Shown here: positions 34,300 to 44,479 of the stretch, piece after piece
Position numbering within the stretch: position 1 is the first letter of the stretch
Layout of the letters: each line of letters starts with the position of its first letter
From: Tricholoma matsutake
Taxonomy: Eukaryota > Basidiomycota > Agaricomycetes > Agaricales > Tricholomataceae
Length of the DNA stretch: 64,000 nt
Direction of reading: 5' to 3'
NCBI GenBank assembly: GCA_026075535.2
Contig: AP026546.1
Span: forward strand, 3,906,001-3,970,000
Notes under the pieces: generated by a model
What the model was told of the DNA's origin: nothing
Seen by the model: the letters and a program-made list of their open reading frames with translations, nothing else
Databases searched by the model: none
Program-made: the position numbers and the translations under genes

Positions 34300-36680
34300 T
34301 TCTCCTATGGAAGCACCACAATGATGTTCTACTCGCAGTGCTCAATGCTCAATGGTGCAGGAGGGGTTTGAATGTACTGTAACCACCAGAACATGAGTAT
34401 AAGAATGCGACACAATTATTAGAAGAAAAACAAGACTTGCCTGCCGCCAAAGTCTCGATAACAGCAGGTCCCAAACTCAATGCATATAGGGTGATATTTA
34501 ACAACTGTTGCAGCCTCACAGTAGCCAGGACTTCATTGGTTGCATACTTGTAAAAACTTGAAATTGCAGAACTACCGTGACGGTCTACTTGTGGTGCTCA
34601 ATGCTCAATGGCATGAGGGGTTTGAGTGTACTGTAATCGCCAAGGGTAAGAATACCACACAATTAACACAAGAAACACAAAACCTGCCTGTCACCAAAGG
34701 CACCTTGTAGACGCAGGTCCCAAGCTCAGTGCATGTCCGCATGAGATTTGCAAACTGCTACATCGTCACAACAAGCAGGACTTCATCATGCTTGCACAAA
34801 CTTGAGGTGGAAGAATTGTGTTCTGGTGCTCAATGCTCAATGGCATGAGGGGTTTGAACATACTGTAACTGCCGAGGGCAAGAATACCACACAATTATCA
34901 CAAGAATGAAGAGTTGCCTGGTGCCAAAGGGGATGGATAACATCTTGTAGATGTAGTCCCAAACTCAACACATATCAGCATGAGGCTTGCATATACTGGA
35001 AATGGCAGAACTACCATGATGTTCTCCTTGCGGTGCTCTATGCTCAATGGCATGAGGGGTTTGAGCATACTGTAACCACTGAGGGTAAGAATACCACACA
35101 ATTATCACAAGAATAACAGAAGCTGCCTGTTGCCAAAGGGTCTCGATAACATCCTGTAGTAGAGGCAGGTCCCAGCTCAATACATGTCCCCATGAGATTT
35201 CCAAACTGCTACATCGTCACAACAAGCATGACTTCATCATGCTTGCATGAACTTGAGGTGGAAGAATTGTGTTCTGGTGCTCAACGCTCAATGGCGTGAG
35301 GAGTTTGAACTTTGAAAAAGTTGTGGACAAAACTATACAAATTTGCCCAAGTCTTTAGGGCTGGTTAGACATCAGATATGCTCATCAACATCGCTCATCA
35401 GTGATCATTGATCATTGATCATCCCTCAACAGGGTCACGGTGTTCAACAATCTGGCAATGGCTGTCACAACTCCTTCAAACTCCTCACGCCATTGAGCAT
35501 TGAGCACTGCAAGGAGAACATCACGGTAGTTCTACCATTTCCGGTATATACAAGCCTCATGCTGATATGCATTGAGTTTGGGACCTACATCTACAACATG
35601 TCATCCATCCCCTTTGGTGCCAGGCAACTCTTCATTCTTGTGATAATTGTGTGGTATTCTTACCCTTGGCAATTACAGTATGCTCAAACCCCTCACACCA
35701 TTGAGCATTGGGCACTGCAAGTAGAATGTCACAGTAGTTCTGCCATCTCCAGTATATGCAAGCCTCATGCTGATATGTGTTGAGTTTGGGACTACATCTA
35801 CAAGATGTTATCCATCCCCTTCGGCGCCAGGCAACTCGTGGCTAGCTTTCCAGAGGCTATCCTTTCCCCTCATTCTTTTCTACTCTGCTACAACACTAGT
35901 TTACTTTGTCAAATTTGCCTCTGGTTGTTAGTGGATGATATCTGCTGGGGGAGATTATCAGCTTTGGTTATGTCTGACTACATGGTAAGTCAGTTTATCT
36001 TTGCTCAGCAAGCTGTTTCTCATTATCTCCTCCAGTTTCAATGACTACTATGGATCCATTCTTGTTTTTCTTGTGAAGACTGTCATATTCTTACTCTGAA
36101 GTCCCGGTGGTCATAGCACACACAAATCCCTCATGCCGTTGAGCATTGAGTACTGCAAGTTGAATGTCATGGTGGTACTTTCAAGTATGCAATGTACAAA
36201 GTCCTGCTTAGCCAGAACAATTTGCAAAAACCTCACACTGATATGCATTGAGTTTGGGACCTACATCTGCAAGCTGGTATCCATCCCCTTTCACACCAGG
36301 CAACCAGTGTTTTTCTTGTGACAATTGTGTCATATTCTCCATGTCATACCCACTGGCAATCTGACTGGCTTTCTAGGTGCCCTCATTGGCACCTGTTCTT
36401 TTCTACTTTTGATGAGTTTGCCTCTTGGTTGCTAGCGGAAGACCATCTGGTTATCTGCTGGGGGTAATTATTAGTTATGGGTTATGTCTGACTATGTGGT
36501 AAGTCAGTTCATATTCGCTCAGCAAGCTGTTTCTCATTATCTCCTCCAGGTGCAATGACTGCTATCAATCCCCTTCAGTGGCAGGCAACTTGTGTTTTTC
36601 TTTGGACAATTGTGTTGCATTCCTACTCCCCAGCTCTGGCCATCACAGCATTCTCAAACCTGTCATGCTGTCTGGATTGT
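34300..36680. repeat. Fold-back A/B-module repeat, copy 2, with extra diverged units
   Basis: Left arm 34321-35300, centre 35300-35460, right arm 35460-36120. The stretch 34588-35634 is collinear with 17105-18156. The outer right arm (35640-36120) is an inverted copy of 16722-17160, including CTGAAGTCCCGG against CCGGGACTTCAG. After 36120 come more diverged units (36130-36310 and 36410-36680), with CATCCCCTTTCACACCAGGC and a second copy of the CTCAGCAAGCTGTTTCTC block. No coding frame of note. Confidence 0.82.
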
Positions 36681-38103
36681 TTATGTCAGGTTTTCAACTG
36701 AAGATATCCAAATTCCTACCAACAGATTCACACAATCGCAGGATCAAAACCTTATGCCAATGTGTTGAGTTTAGTGCATTGATCCACAATGTTTTCGACT
36801 TGCTGTTTATGTCTTATATCTCACTACCCATCTCACTTGGCATTGGGTGCCATAAGACATGTGATGTTGGTGTTGGATGAGGTTTGTTGTAGCTGAATTG
36901 GTGGAGTCCACTGCACATGGCATGTTAGCGCTCCTGGTGATGCTCAGGTGGCAGAAGCTGAGTGTGTGTGATATATCCTCAGCATAGAGTATGCCAGCAC
37001 ACGCCTCTGTGTAGAGCCCTACCACGTACCTATTGACTTCCACTTCCATCCCAGTCTGAACCTGAATGCAGTGCTGCTGGGGTTGCAGAGGAGCCCGAGG
37101 CACTATGTTCTGCTCTAGCTACTAAGGTGGCTGTGAATTGTTACCAAGACATAGATGTTGTTGGAGACAATGATATCATTTACCATGAGAAGGTCAACAT
37201 GGAGTAAGATGACAAGGAAGTGGGTTTCAACACAGGCATTCTTTCGCTACTTTGCCCATGACGGCAAACGAAATTGACACCCTATGTACTCCTCCCTCTC
37301 TATGTTGTCTATGGCAGAGATACTGGGTCACAGTGACTCTTGACCTTGTCTTCCAAACACGGGAGAGAGGGAGGATCTACGACATGTGTAGGCCACCTAC
37401 CATAGCCATTAACCAGATCCTAGATGCTAATCATACTTCTTCAGTAGGAGGATGACAGAGCAATCCAATTTCATCTGCACCTGCCACTGCCACTTTAACA
37501 TCCACTATAAGAATATTCCCTATGCAGAGGCGGCGGACATCATTCCTGACTTTCACCATCAGGGATGCAGACAGGCAGCTGCTCACAGGAGAGTCAGTTT
37601 CTAGTCTTGAGGTTCATAGAGAATGACACAGTGGTTCTTAAAGAGTGGGATAAGTGTGACCATGAGCAGAGAAAGTGGGAGGGAGTAACAAGCAGTGCGT
37701 TGAACATGAGCACCAGCACTATCTATATCACATTCAACAGCAGAATGCACATTAGAATGCTCTGCTACTTCATCATTACCAACAGGTACATTCTGTCCCT
37801 CCGAACTAACCGCGCTATTGCATTCAAGGACCATACCACCACTACGGTCTTCACCATCACCATATTTTGTACCATCACCAGACCCAATGTTGGGACTTCC
37901 CAAAAGGCTCAGCAGCCACTGTCTATGATAGCACTAACTAACACTCAATGGAGAATATTAATCTGTCTCCCTCAAGCCACTGGAAAGTTGACAAATAAAA
38001 TGCTGCATCACATTTGTACACTGGTGTCACCCATGTCTACGCTCACCAAATTGTTGATGGCCTTGAGGTTGCTGATGGTGTTATCAACCTTAACATCCAT
38101 CTC
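36681..38103. other. No recognisable gene between two repeat arrays
   Basis: The longest frame (37565-38140, +) has no known motif. Minus-strand frames at 37103-36807 and 37903-37601 are also unassigned. The end (from ~38104) enters the A/B array. Confidence 0.3.
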
Positions 38104-39270
38104 AAGTTCTTGCAAGCATGATGAAGGCTGCTTGTCATGACACTGTAACAGTTTGCAAATCTCACGTGGACATGCGTTGAGCTTGGGACCTGCATCTACG
38201 AGGTTATTGAGACCCTTTGGCAACAGGCAGGTCTTGTTTTTCTTGTGATAATTGTGTGGTATTCTTGCCCTTGGTGGTTACAGTACGTTCAAACCCCTCA
38301 TGCCATTGAGCATTGAGCACCAGAACACAATTCTTCCACCTAAAGTTCTTGCAAGCATGATGAAGTCCTGCTTGTCGTGACACTGTAACAGTTTGCAAAT
38401 CTCACATGGACATGCGTTGAGCTTGGGACCTGCGTCTACGAGGTGTTATCGAGACCCCTTGGCGACAGGCAGGTCTTGTTTTTCTTGTGATAATTGTGTG
38501 GTATTCTTGCCCTCGGCAGTTACAGTACATTCAAACCCCTCATGCCATTGAGCGTTGAGCACCGCACGGATAATGTCACAGTAGTTCTGCCATTTCCAGT
38601 TCTTTCCATTATGCAAGCCTCGCACTGATATGCGTTGAGTATGGGACCTATATCTCCAAGCTGTTATCCATCCCCTTCAGTGCCAGGCAACTCTTCATTT
38701 CAAGTTCTTCAACCTGCAACTTCATTCTTACTTGATGCACTCAAGGACAACAAGTCTGAGCAAGGACACTTGCAAACACGTTTACTGGAGAAGAACCTTG
38801 TCCATGCTGCTCAGGTTGCCAACACTATTCTTGGCAATGAGATGTTCACACATTATGACCAACCTCAGATTGCCGACCTTTGTGAGATGGCTGGTTGAAA
38901 CCCCTCACACCATTGAGTGTTGAGCACTTGAACGTCACGCTAGTTCTGCCATTTCAAGTTCTTACAAGTACAACTGACCAAGTCACCATTGGTTACTGTG
39001 AGGCTGCAACAGTTGTTACCTATCACGCTATATGCATTGAGTTTGGGACTGACATCTACAAGCTGTTATCCATCCCCTTTGGCACCAGGCAACCCTAAGT
39101 CCAGGTGGTTACAACACGCTGCAATCCTCATGCCATTGAGTGTTGAGCACCACATGTACAATGTCATGGTAGTTCTGCCATTTCAAGCCTCATGCTGATA
39201 TGCATTGAGTTTGGGACCTTCATCTACAAACTGTTATCCATTCCCTTCGGTGCCAGGCAATTCTTCATTT
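38104..39270 (+). repeat. A/B-module repeat array with captured gene fragment
   Basis: Module A appears at about 38104-38240 and 38345-38490 (GTTGAGCTTGGGACCTGC, CCCCTTGGCGACAGGC). Module B appears at about 38540-38700 and 38900-39265 (GTTGAGTATGGGACC, CCATCCCCTTCAGTGCCAGG). The units are joined by TTCTTGTGATAATTGTGTGG and TTCAAACCCCTCATGCC. A and B are clearly related, sharing GTTGAG-TTGGGACCT--TCTAC and a CCCCTT-GGC-CCAGGC end. A 195-bp clathrin fragment sits between units. Confidence 0.82.
38702..38897 (+). pseudogene. Clathrin heavy-chain gene fragment
   Basis: The frame reads [40 protein letters not shown], then [20 protein letters not shown] and CEMAG. This matches the eukaryotic clathrin heavy-chain segment with LQTRLLEMNL and ADAILGNQMFTHYD (from memory). 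Clathrin heavy chain forms the coat of endocytic vesicles and is normally a single-copy gene of about 1670 residues. Only ~65 residues are here, without introns or start, directly joined to A/B repeat units on both sides. It is a captured piece, not a gene. Confidence 0.85.
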
Positions 39271-39435
39271 TCAAGTTCTTCCAAGTAGTAGCCGACCAGT
39301 TACATACAAAATACAACTGCAAATTTGATGAGACCAAGCCACTGGATCTTATCACATGAGTGACCCTCTGAGTGTCCATCATGCCCACACCCATTGAGTG
39401 AGTCCCAGTGGGAGTCACTCATCGCGCAATCATAG
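39271..39435. other. Short sequence after the A/B array
   Basis: Starts FQVVADQLHTKYNCKFDETK in one plus frame, directly after a B-module end, the same position where the clathrin fragment starts in the neighbouring unit. It may be another captured exon, but I cannot name it. Confidence 0.3.
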
Positions 39436-39439
39436 ACAC

Positions 39440-39868
39440 GATGAGTGGGGTGATTGATGTATCTTTTTGTGTTTCCCATGGAAAAACATCACGTGTTTTC
39501 TCGATTCGTGTTTCTCCAGGAAACACGTGTAATGTTTCCGAAGCATGTTTCCAATACATAAACTATAAGGTTTTTCAACAGACACATGCATGGATCCTTG
39601 ATACATTTATTTCTTAGAAACATGGTAAGAAAAATGTAACAAATTTTTAAAGTAAACAATATGGAAATACTTCTACCTGTTTCTTAGAGAAAAATATGAG
39701 AAAAATTCTTGGATAAATGTTTGATTTTTTAAATTAAAACAGCTGACAAACATGATTCATGTTTTTAAGATTTCACCTGTGAATACTTTCTACATATTTC
39801 TCAAGGAAACATGGATCAGAAATCTCAAAACACATATCCTGATCCATGTTTCCAGAGGAAACAGCACT
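39440..39868. repeat. AT-rich block with clustered GTTTCC/GGAAAC palindromes
   Basis: About 430 bp with at least ten GTTTCC or GGAAAC motifs in both orientations, several as local inverted pairs (for example GTGTTTCTCCAGGAAACAC), plus ATCCATGTTTCC-type repeats at the right end. Its right edge coincides with loss of the helicase reading frame. It is probably an inserted MITE-like element; its ends are not defined. Confidence 0.5.
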
Positions 39869-40841
39869 CAGCCCCAGCGGTGTAACGACTTGATGAGTGG
39901 CATAGATCGTGTTTGACCTGTTTGCGGAGACCTGAATGGAGGCATAATTGGGTTGAAGGATCTTGGTCTCGACCATCTTGAGAATGTGCAGTGGAACAGT
40001 GCTTGCCATGGTACCGATGACAGAAGTATGGCTTTGAGTTCATCGAGTTTTCCCCAAGCAGGTCGGAAAGCCAGAAGCCCATGGCGTGCAAGACCAGCAA
40101 GATATATAGAGTGTGCTTCGTCAACGTGAACGCGCTTGATCCACTGTTGAAAATGACAGTTCCAGAGGAGAACAGCAAGCTGCGGATAGTGACCTTCCGT
40201 TGTCTTGAAAAGTTGTTCGACTGTCGCAATGATGTGACGCGCACTTCCAGGAGTGTGGGTTTTGAGGTTGTGTAAATGTTCCTGAATGAACTCAAATGGG
40301 GAATTTGTAACAAATAGTGCAAAATTTACCTTCCAGTAGGCATCTTCGCGGGGCATATCATCGTCGATGGACACAGTACGGATCTGGTACTTGGTGTTGA
40401 AATCATTCTCCTGGAAGATTTCGCTAAGTCGGATACCTTGTACTTATGGAGTATTTATACCTGAGTAACCTGGAGCCGCTTTAGAGGCGAGATTGTGAGA
40501 GAAATGCAATTATCCGAAGGGTCGTCAAGCAGAAGGTTGAGAGCAATAGGCAAAGTCTTTCCACTGCCAGTACCAGCATTGACGAGAGAATCACTTCCAT
40601 TGTAGGTAGCAAGAGTCGCACGCAGCTGCAACTCACGAGGGACCTGAGTGCAACCAGTAGCATTCCAAGCCAGAAGACAAGCTCGATAGGCTGTAGTCAA
40701 GTCCTTGTCGTTCAATGAACTGAGATATTCCGTCGGCATCCTGGACTGCAGTAAGTCATTTTGTACTTGTATTCGGATCTCTTCTGGAGTTGAGACTCGG
40801 ATATTGTTGAGGCATTCATATAACGTAGGTGGGCCGTGCAT
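39869..40841 (-). pseudogene. RecQ-like DEAD/DEAH-box helicase, N-terminal half, frameshifted
   Basis: First exon 40841-40455: after MHGPPTLYECLNNIRV come SLVNAGTGSGKTLPIALNLL (motif I) and CISLTISPLKRLQVTQ (motif Ia). After a short gap, 40374-40010 holds RTVSIDDDMPREDAYWK, RVHVDEAHSIYLAGL (motif II, DEAH) and AFRPAWGKLDELKAILLSSV. The frame then shifts near 40010; the other frame gives a motif-III-like MASTVPLHILKMVETK and QVSANRSNTIYATHQVV, and ends at the GTTTCC-rich block. The second RecA-like domain is missing. Similar helicases are common multi-copy mushroom genes. It faces away from the HNH gene, sharing a ~340-bp upstream region. Confidence 0.78.
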
Positions 40842-41176
40842 TTCTAGAGGCTGAGAGGAAGAACATGGGCGGACGCATCGACGCGTCTATTGGTTATTTA
40901 CGCAAATAGGAAAGTCCGATCATTTCGGTGCTTATTAATTTGTGACATTGTAGTGTCTTAAGCTTGTCTTAAGCTCAGCTTCACCAGTCCTTATACATCG
41001 TGCTTGCCCATGTATAAGGAATGGTCACGAGTCTACGTTCATGCAAGGTAACATCGTCAAGACCCAACCAGACGAGACTAGGAAGGAGTCAGACTCCAGG
41101 CTTGGAATAGTTCTGCAGCCTTGTCAGCCTTGCCATCGCCTTACATTCCTCCGACCAACTTGCCACCAACATGGTG
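40842..41176. promoter_or_regulatory. Divergent upstream region of helicase and HNH genes
   Basis: Head-to-head spacing. It contains CTTGTCTTAAGCTCAG and a repeated TATAAGGAATGG/TTATACATCG. A promoter role is inferred from position only. Confidence 0.3.
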
Positions 41177-41961
41177 AACTTATCTGCACATCGAAGACCG
41201 ACAAGTTCTCGCACTCTCCATCCCCTTCAGTGACATCGAGAGGCTCTCCGTCCGCCCTGTCAAATGGCTTCGATTTGTTACATTCACTATTTGTGGGGTC
41301 CGTGGAGATCTCTCTGCGATGCCCAATGGCCCCCCTGTCGACTATGACAGTATCTCCCTTGCTGATCATATTGCCGAAGCTTACTACTATACTCCTGAGG
41401 GTAATATTCACAGATCCCATATTTGTCGCTTATCCCTAACGTTTTATGCCCCTATAGGGGATTATCATGTCATCGACTACAATGGAATGAACGATCGAAT
41501 CACCTCCTCTGAGCAAACGCCACGCTCTTCACGTTTCCGCCGTGATGTCATGGCGCGCGATGGCCCTGCGTGCGTCTTCACATTGACTGATGGCAGTATG
41601 TGCGATGCAGCACACCTACTCGCCAAAAGCAAGGGCGATGAGGTATGTATCCGTCGTCATTGTTCCATGTCACCGCCTTCCTAAACGCACCTCCTAGTAC
41701 ATTGAGGTTGTTCTCCAAGATGGTCTCGATTCGTACGACCCAGCTCTAGAACCTGGTATTCTAGGCATTAACTCTGTTGAGAACGGGATGCTTTTGAGTA
41801 AGGGTCTCCATGCGTCGTTCGCGCTCGGGCGCAGCGCTTTCCTAAAGGTACGTGAAGTAGACACAAATTCTGAAAATTTCTGAATCTGGAGTCGGGTGAA
41901 AGTGCAGCAGTGGATGCAAAGCTCTCCGTGCGTTCTCTCCTACCTCTGGGCTATTTCCCAC
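41177..41961 (+). CDS. HNH endonuclease-domain protein
   Basis: The frame YLHIEDRQVLALSIPFSDIE runs through RPVKWLRFVTFTICGVRG and MPNGPPVDYDSISLADHIAE to the nuclease core: RDVMARDGPACVFTLTDGS, CDAAHLLAKSKGDE, a 55-bp GTATGT-CTCCTAG intron (41643-41697, branch-like CTAAAC), then GINSVENGMLLSKGLHASFA (41760-41820). The AAH, NG and LHxxF residues form the HNH_2-type His-Asn-His set. A second intron starts at 41848 (GTACGT); the end after 41907 is uncertain. The start is unresolved: a stop precedes YLHIED in frame, so an upstream exon must exist. No stop lies within the core. This is the best candidate here for an intact host-type gene, though the family is highly duplicated in mushrooms. Confidence 0.68.
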
Positions 41962-42237
41962 TAGAAGCTGATCTTAGATTAAACAGGGATATCGAATTCC
42001 AGCAAATGCAGCTACGCGGTCGACGTGGAACACTAGTGAACGATAAATAACTGTTTCTTGAACCTGAGCACTCTATACCAATCCTCAATTTCGGTGTCCA
42101 TCCGCAGTTTTTGTTACGAACGCTTTAATACAGTCATATATATGACCCGCCTACGCTGTGCTCCGGCGGTGGGAATGATTTAATGTCTTTTTTCTCTCTC
42201 TTACAACTGTTCAGGAAATATATGATATGTCGTTATA
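41962..42237. other. 3' flank of the HNH gene up to the Ngaro-like element
   Basis: No frame of note. It contains a pyrimidine stretch (42182-42200) and ends at the first copy of the A repeat. Confidence 0.35.
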
Positions 42238-42487
42238 AATGCGGGTTCCAGGGGTAAGGAGTATTTTCAGAGGCCTCTGCGCCTATCAAATGTGTTCCCA
42301 CATTCCTTGTCAACAAAGGCTTCGCCTTCCATTTGCTGTGTGCTGCTCATGTACCATCTTCAGCACAGTGCTACTGTTTGTAGCTGATGCGGTGTTGAAG
42401 AAGGATCAGTATGTGAAACAGTCTCACTCAGCACTCTTGCTTCCTCCTCTCATCACCTGTGTGGCTTCGCCCATCTTTTTCGCACCT
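42238..42487 (+). repeat. A1 direct repeat of the Ngaro-like element
   Basis: ~250 bp from AAATGCGGGTTCCAGGGG to TCTTTTTCGCACC, about 95% like A2 by eye, with most differences at CpG. Marks the left end of the element. Confidence 0.85.
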
Positions 42488-42531
42488 ATCAGTTCCCTAT
42501 TATTCACCATCAACATCTTATCTTATCATTA

Positions 42532-43711
42532 TGGCTAATCAACAAGACAAGGATGAGTTTAACAGCAAGGCCATCCGTGTGCTTGCTGAGAAGTGTGACT
42601 TTCTTGTCAATCAAGTTGTCATAGGGGGGATTTCTCAGGATACTTTTTATTCTCACCTCCGTGAAACTGGGATTTCCCCTGAAGCAGCAACAGACTATAC
42701 CGAAATGATGATTCAATGAGTACAGAGCTGCAGCCATCACATTCCACCTTGACAACCTGATCCTCAAATCCCTCCAGGCTCTCGACCTTCTTCTCCTTTT
42801 CATAATAGGGCCAGCACTCCTGAAGGTCTGGAAGGAGATGATTTACTTGATTCTCATCATCGTTTTGATGCACTTCTCCAAGCTCAACAGGGTCATCCAA
42901 GAGATAATGCGCTTAGCCAGCAAGAGGTAGCTGATGCAGTTGCTTGGGCAACCCTTCAAGCAAAGATAGGTCAATTACGTCCTCCTGATATTTCTTTACC
43001 TTCCACCAATCAATCTGCTGCCCAATTCGCTGAAAGTCTATCCATGTTGTTCCAGGACTCTCATGCCAGTGATTCCGCTGCTGTTGTTGCACCTCATCTG
43101 GCTCACATTGCAGGTGGAGCAAGGAACAATGTTCATTTGAAGAAAACTCAAGAGATCAGAGTGCTTTTCAAGAGCAATTCTTTCTGTGACTTGATGATCA
43201 CTAATGCTCAACTGGCACCTCAATGAACCTCTTCCTCGTTCTATATGGAACAAGATTGTCTTAGAGGAATTTGTTGACTTCACCAAGTTATTTGCTTCCA
43301 TGGACCAGGGTTACAACCATTACGATGAGCTGGAAGATTTTGCGGTGGGCTTTGCCATCATTAAGAAAAATTATCTTTCTGCCAAATGCAATGTCATCTC
43401 TGAAGTGGGTTGGATTCGTGTTTTTGATGCATGGAAGGATGGAGTCCTCCTCATCTTTCCTCACTGAGCTACTGAGTTACAGGGCTATCATCATTTTGTT
43501 ATGGACATCTTTCATTTGACTCCCCTTAATCCCGCTGCTGCTATCTGTTTTGACTGCGACACCTGCAACTGGTATGCCAAACAGCCATTCCACATGGATG
43601 ACCATCCTCTCCTCCACCTGCCTCTCCTCACAGAGTTATTTGCAGCAGCCAATTATTCCTCTGGGTCATCTTCAACCTCCCTCAAGCAGCCTCCATCTTC
43701 CACCACTACTA
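42532..43711 (+). pseudogene. Gag-like ORF of the Ngaro-like element, 5' part
   Basis: Starts MANQQDKDEFNSKAIRVLAE 45 bp after A1. After two TGA codons (42717-42719 and 42750-42752, both fitting Arg CGA) the frame goes on with PEGLEGDDLLDSHHRFDALL and SLSMLFQDSHASDSAAVVAP to 43225. It then shifts to IWNKIVLEEFVDFTKLF, VISEVGWIRVFDAWKDGV and, past another TGA at 43465, MDIFHLTPLNPAAAICFDCD. A Ser/Thr-rich end is cut at 43711 by gypsy-2; the coding sequence resumes at 59706. The FTKLF..W..FD block resembles gag-like ORF1 domains of Agaricomycete DIRS/Ngaro elements. Confidence 0.6.
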
Positions 43712-43971
43712 TGTAAGCCTGGCTTACATCATCTTATTGACATCTGTTTGTATACGCATACTCTTCGAACCATATATACTACTACATATATATGGAGAAT
43801 TCCCCATTCTTCCTTTTTCCCCTTTTTGCTTTCCTTATATATTATCCCTCACTCCTAAATACACATTGTTGTCTTGTTATTTCACGTGATTAGAAGTGAG
43901 TTCATTAGTTCCTTTTCTCTCTCTACCTCCACCTCTAGTGTTTCCTATCCCAATTAAGGGATAGGCTTTCA
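43712..43971 (+). repeat. 5' LTR of gypsy-2
   Basis: 260 bp. The first 17 bases form a near-perfect palindrome (TGTAAGCC T GGCTTACA). It contains a TATATA-rich core near 43782. Differences from the 3' LTR are mainly CpG transitions plus small indels. Confidence 0.95.
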
Positions 43972-44479
43972 CTTTTTTTTAACACAAACAATGATGTGTA
44001 ACCATATTGCTGACAACTCTGTGGTAACAACAGTCAAACACTGTCTCAACAACCTTCCGTCTGCATTCCCCTTACTACTCATAGTAGGGTGAGGAATGCC
44101 TTGCCAGTGGATTCCATGTGTACTTCTTTGGGCGTGCTTGTGATCACGAACAGCGCGGACAATCATAACGCCGTGATCACTACTGGGTTACCTTTGTTGC
44201 CTGCCTCTGTTGTGACAAATGATGTGCATATAGCCACACCATCCACTCTACCACCTTGCCTTGCCTCCATCATGACAAACAATGCACATATAGCCACATC
44301 ATCCACTCCACCACCTCACCTTGCCTCCGTTGTGACAAATGATGTGCATATATCAATCCCTCCCATTAATGTCACAACAAACAATGCTCATATTGCCTGC
44401 TCACCCATTCACTTCACACCACCCAGATGCAGATGAACATTGTCTTCCTCTTCAGATGAATATTGAATCATCCCTTTGA
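43972..44479 (+). other. gypsy-2 leader with tandem repeats
   Basis: Untranslated leader. Three ~63-bp units starting near 44210, 44270 and 44330 carry GTGACAAATGATGTGCATAT and CACCTTGCCTTGCCTCC variants. No standard tRNA-type TGG primer site is evident directly after the LTR. Confidence 0.55.

Noticed and set aside
34898..39270. CRISPR-like look of regularly repeated short blocks
   Set aside because: The units are ~190-280 bp, diverged, in both orientations, without equal spacers, and the genome is eukaryotic.
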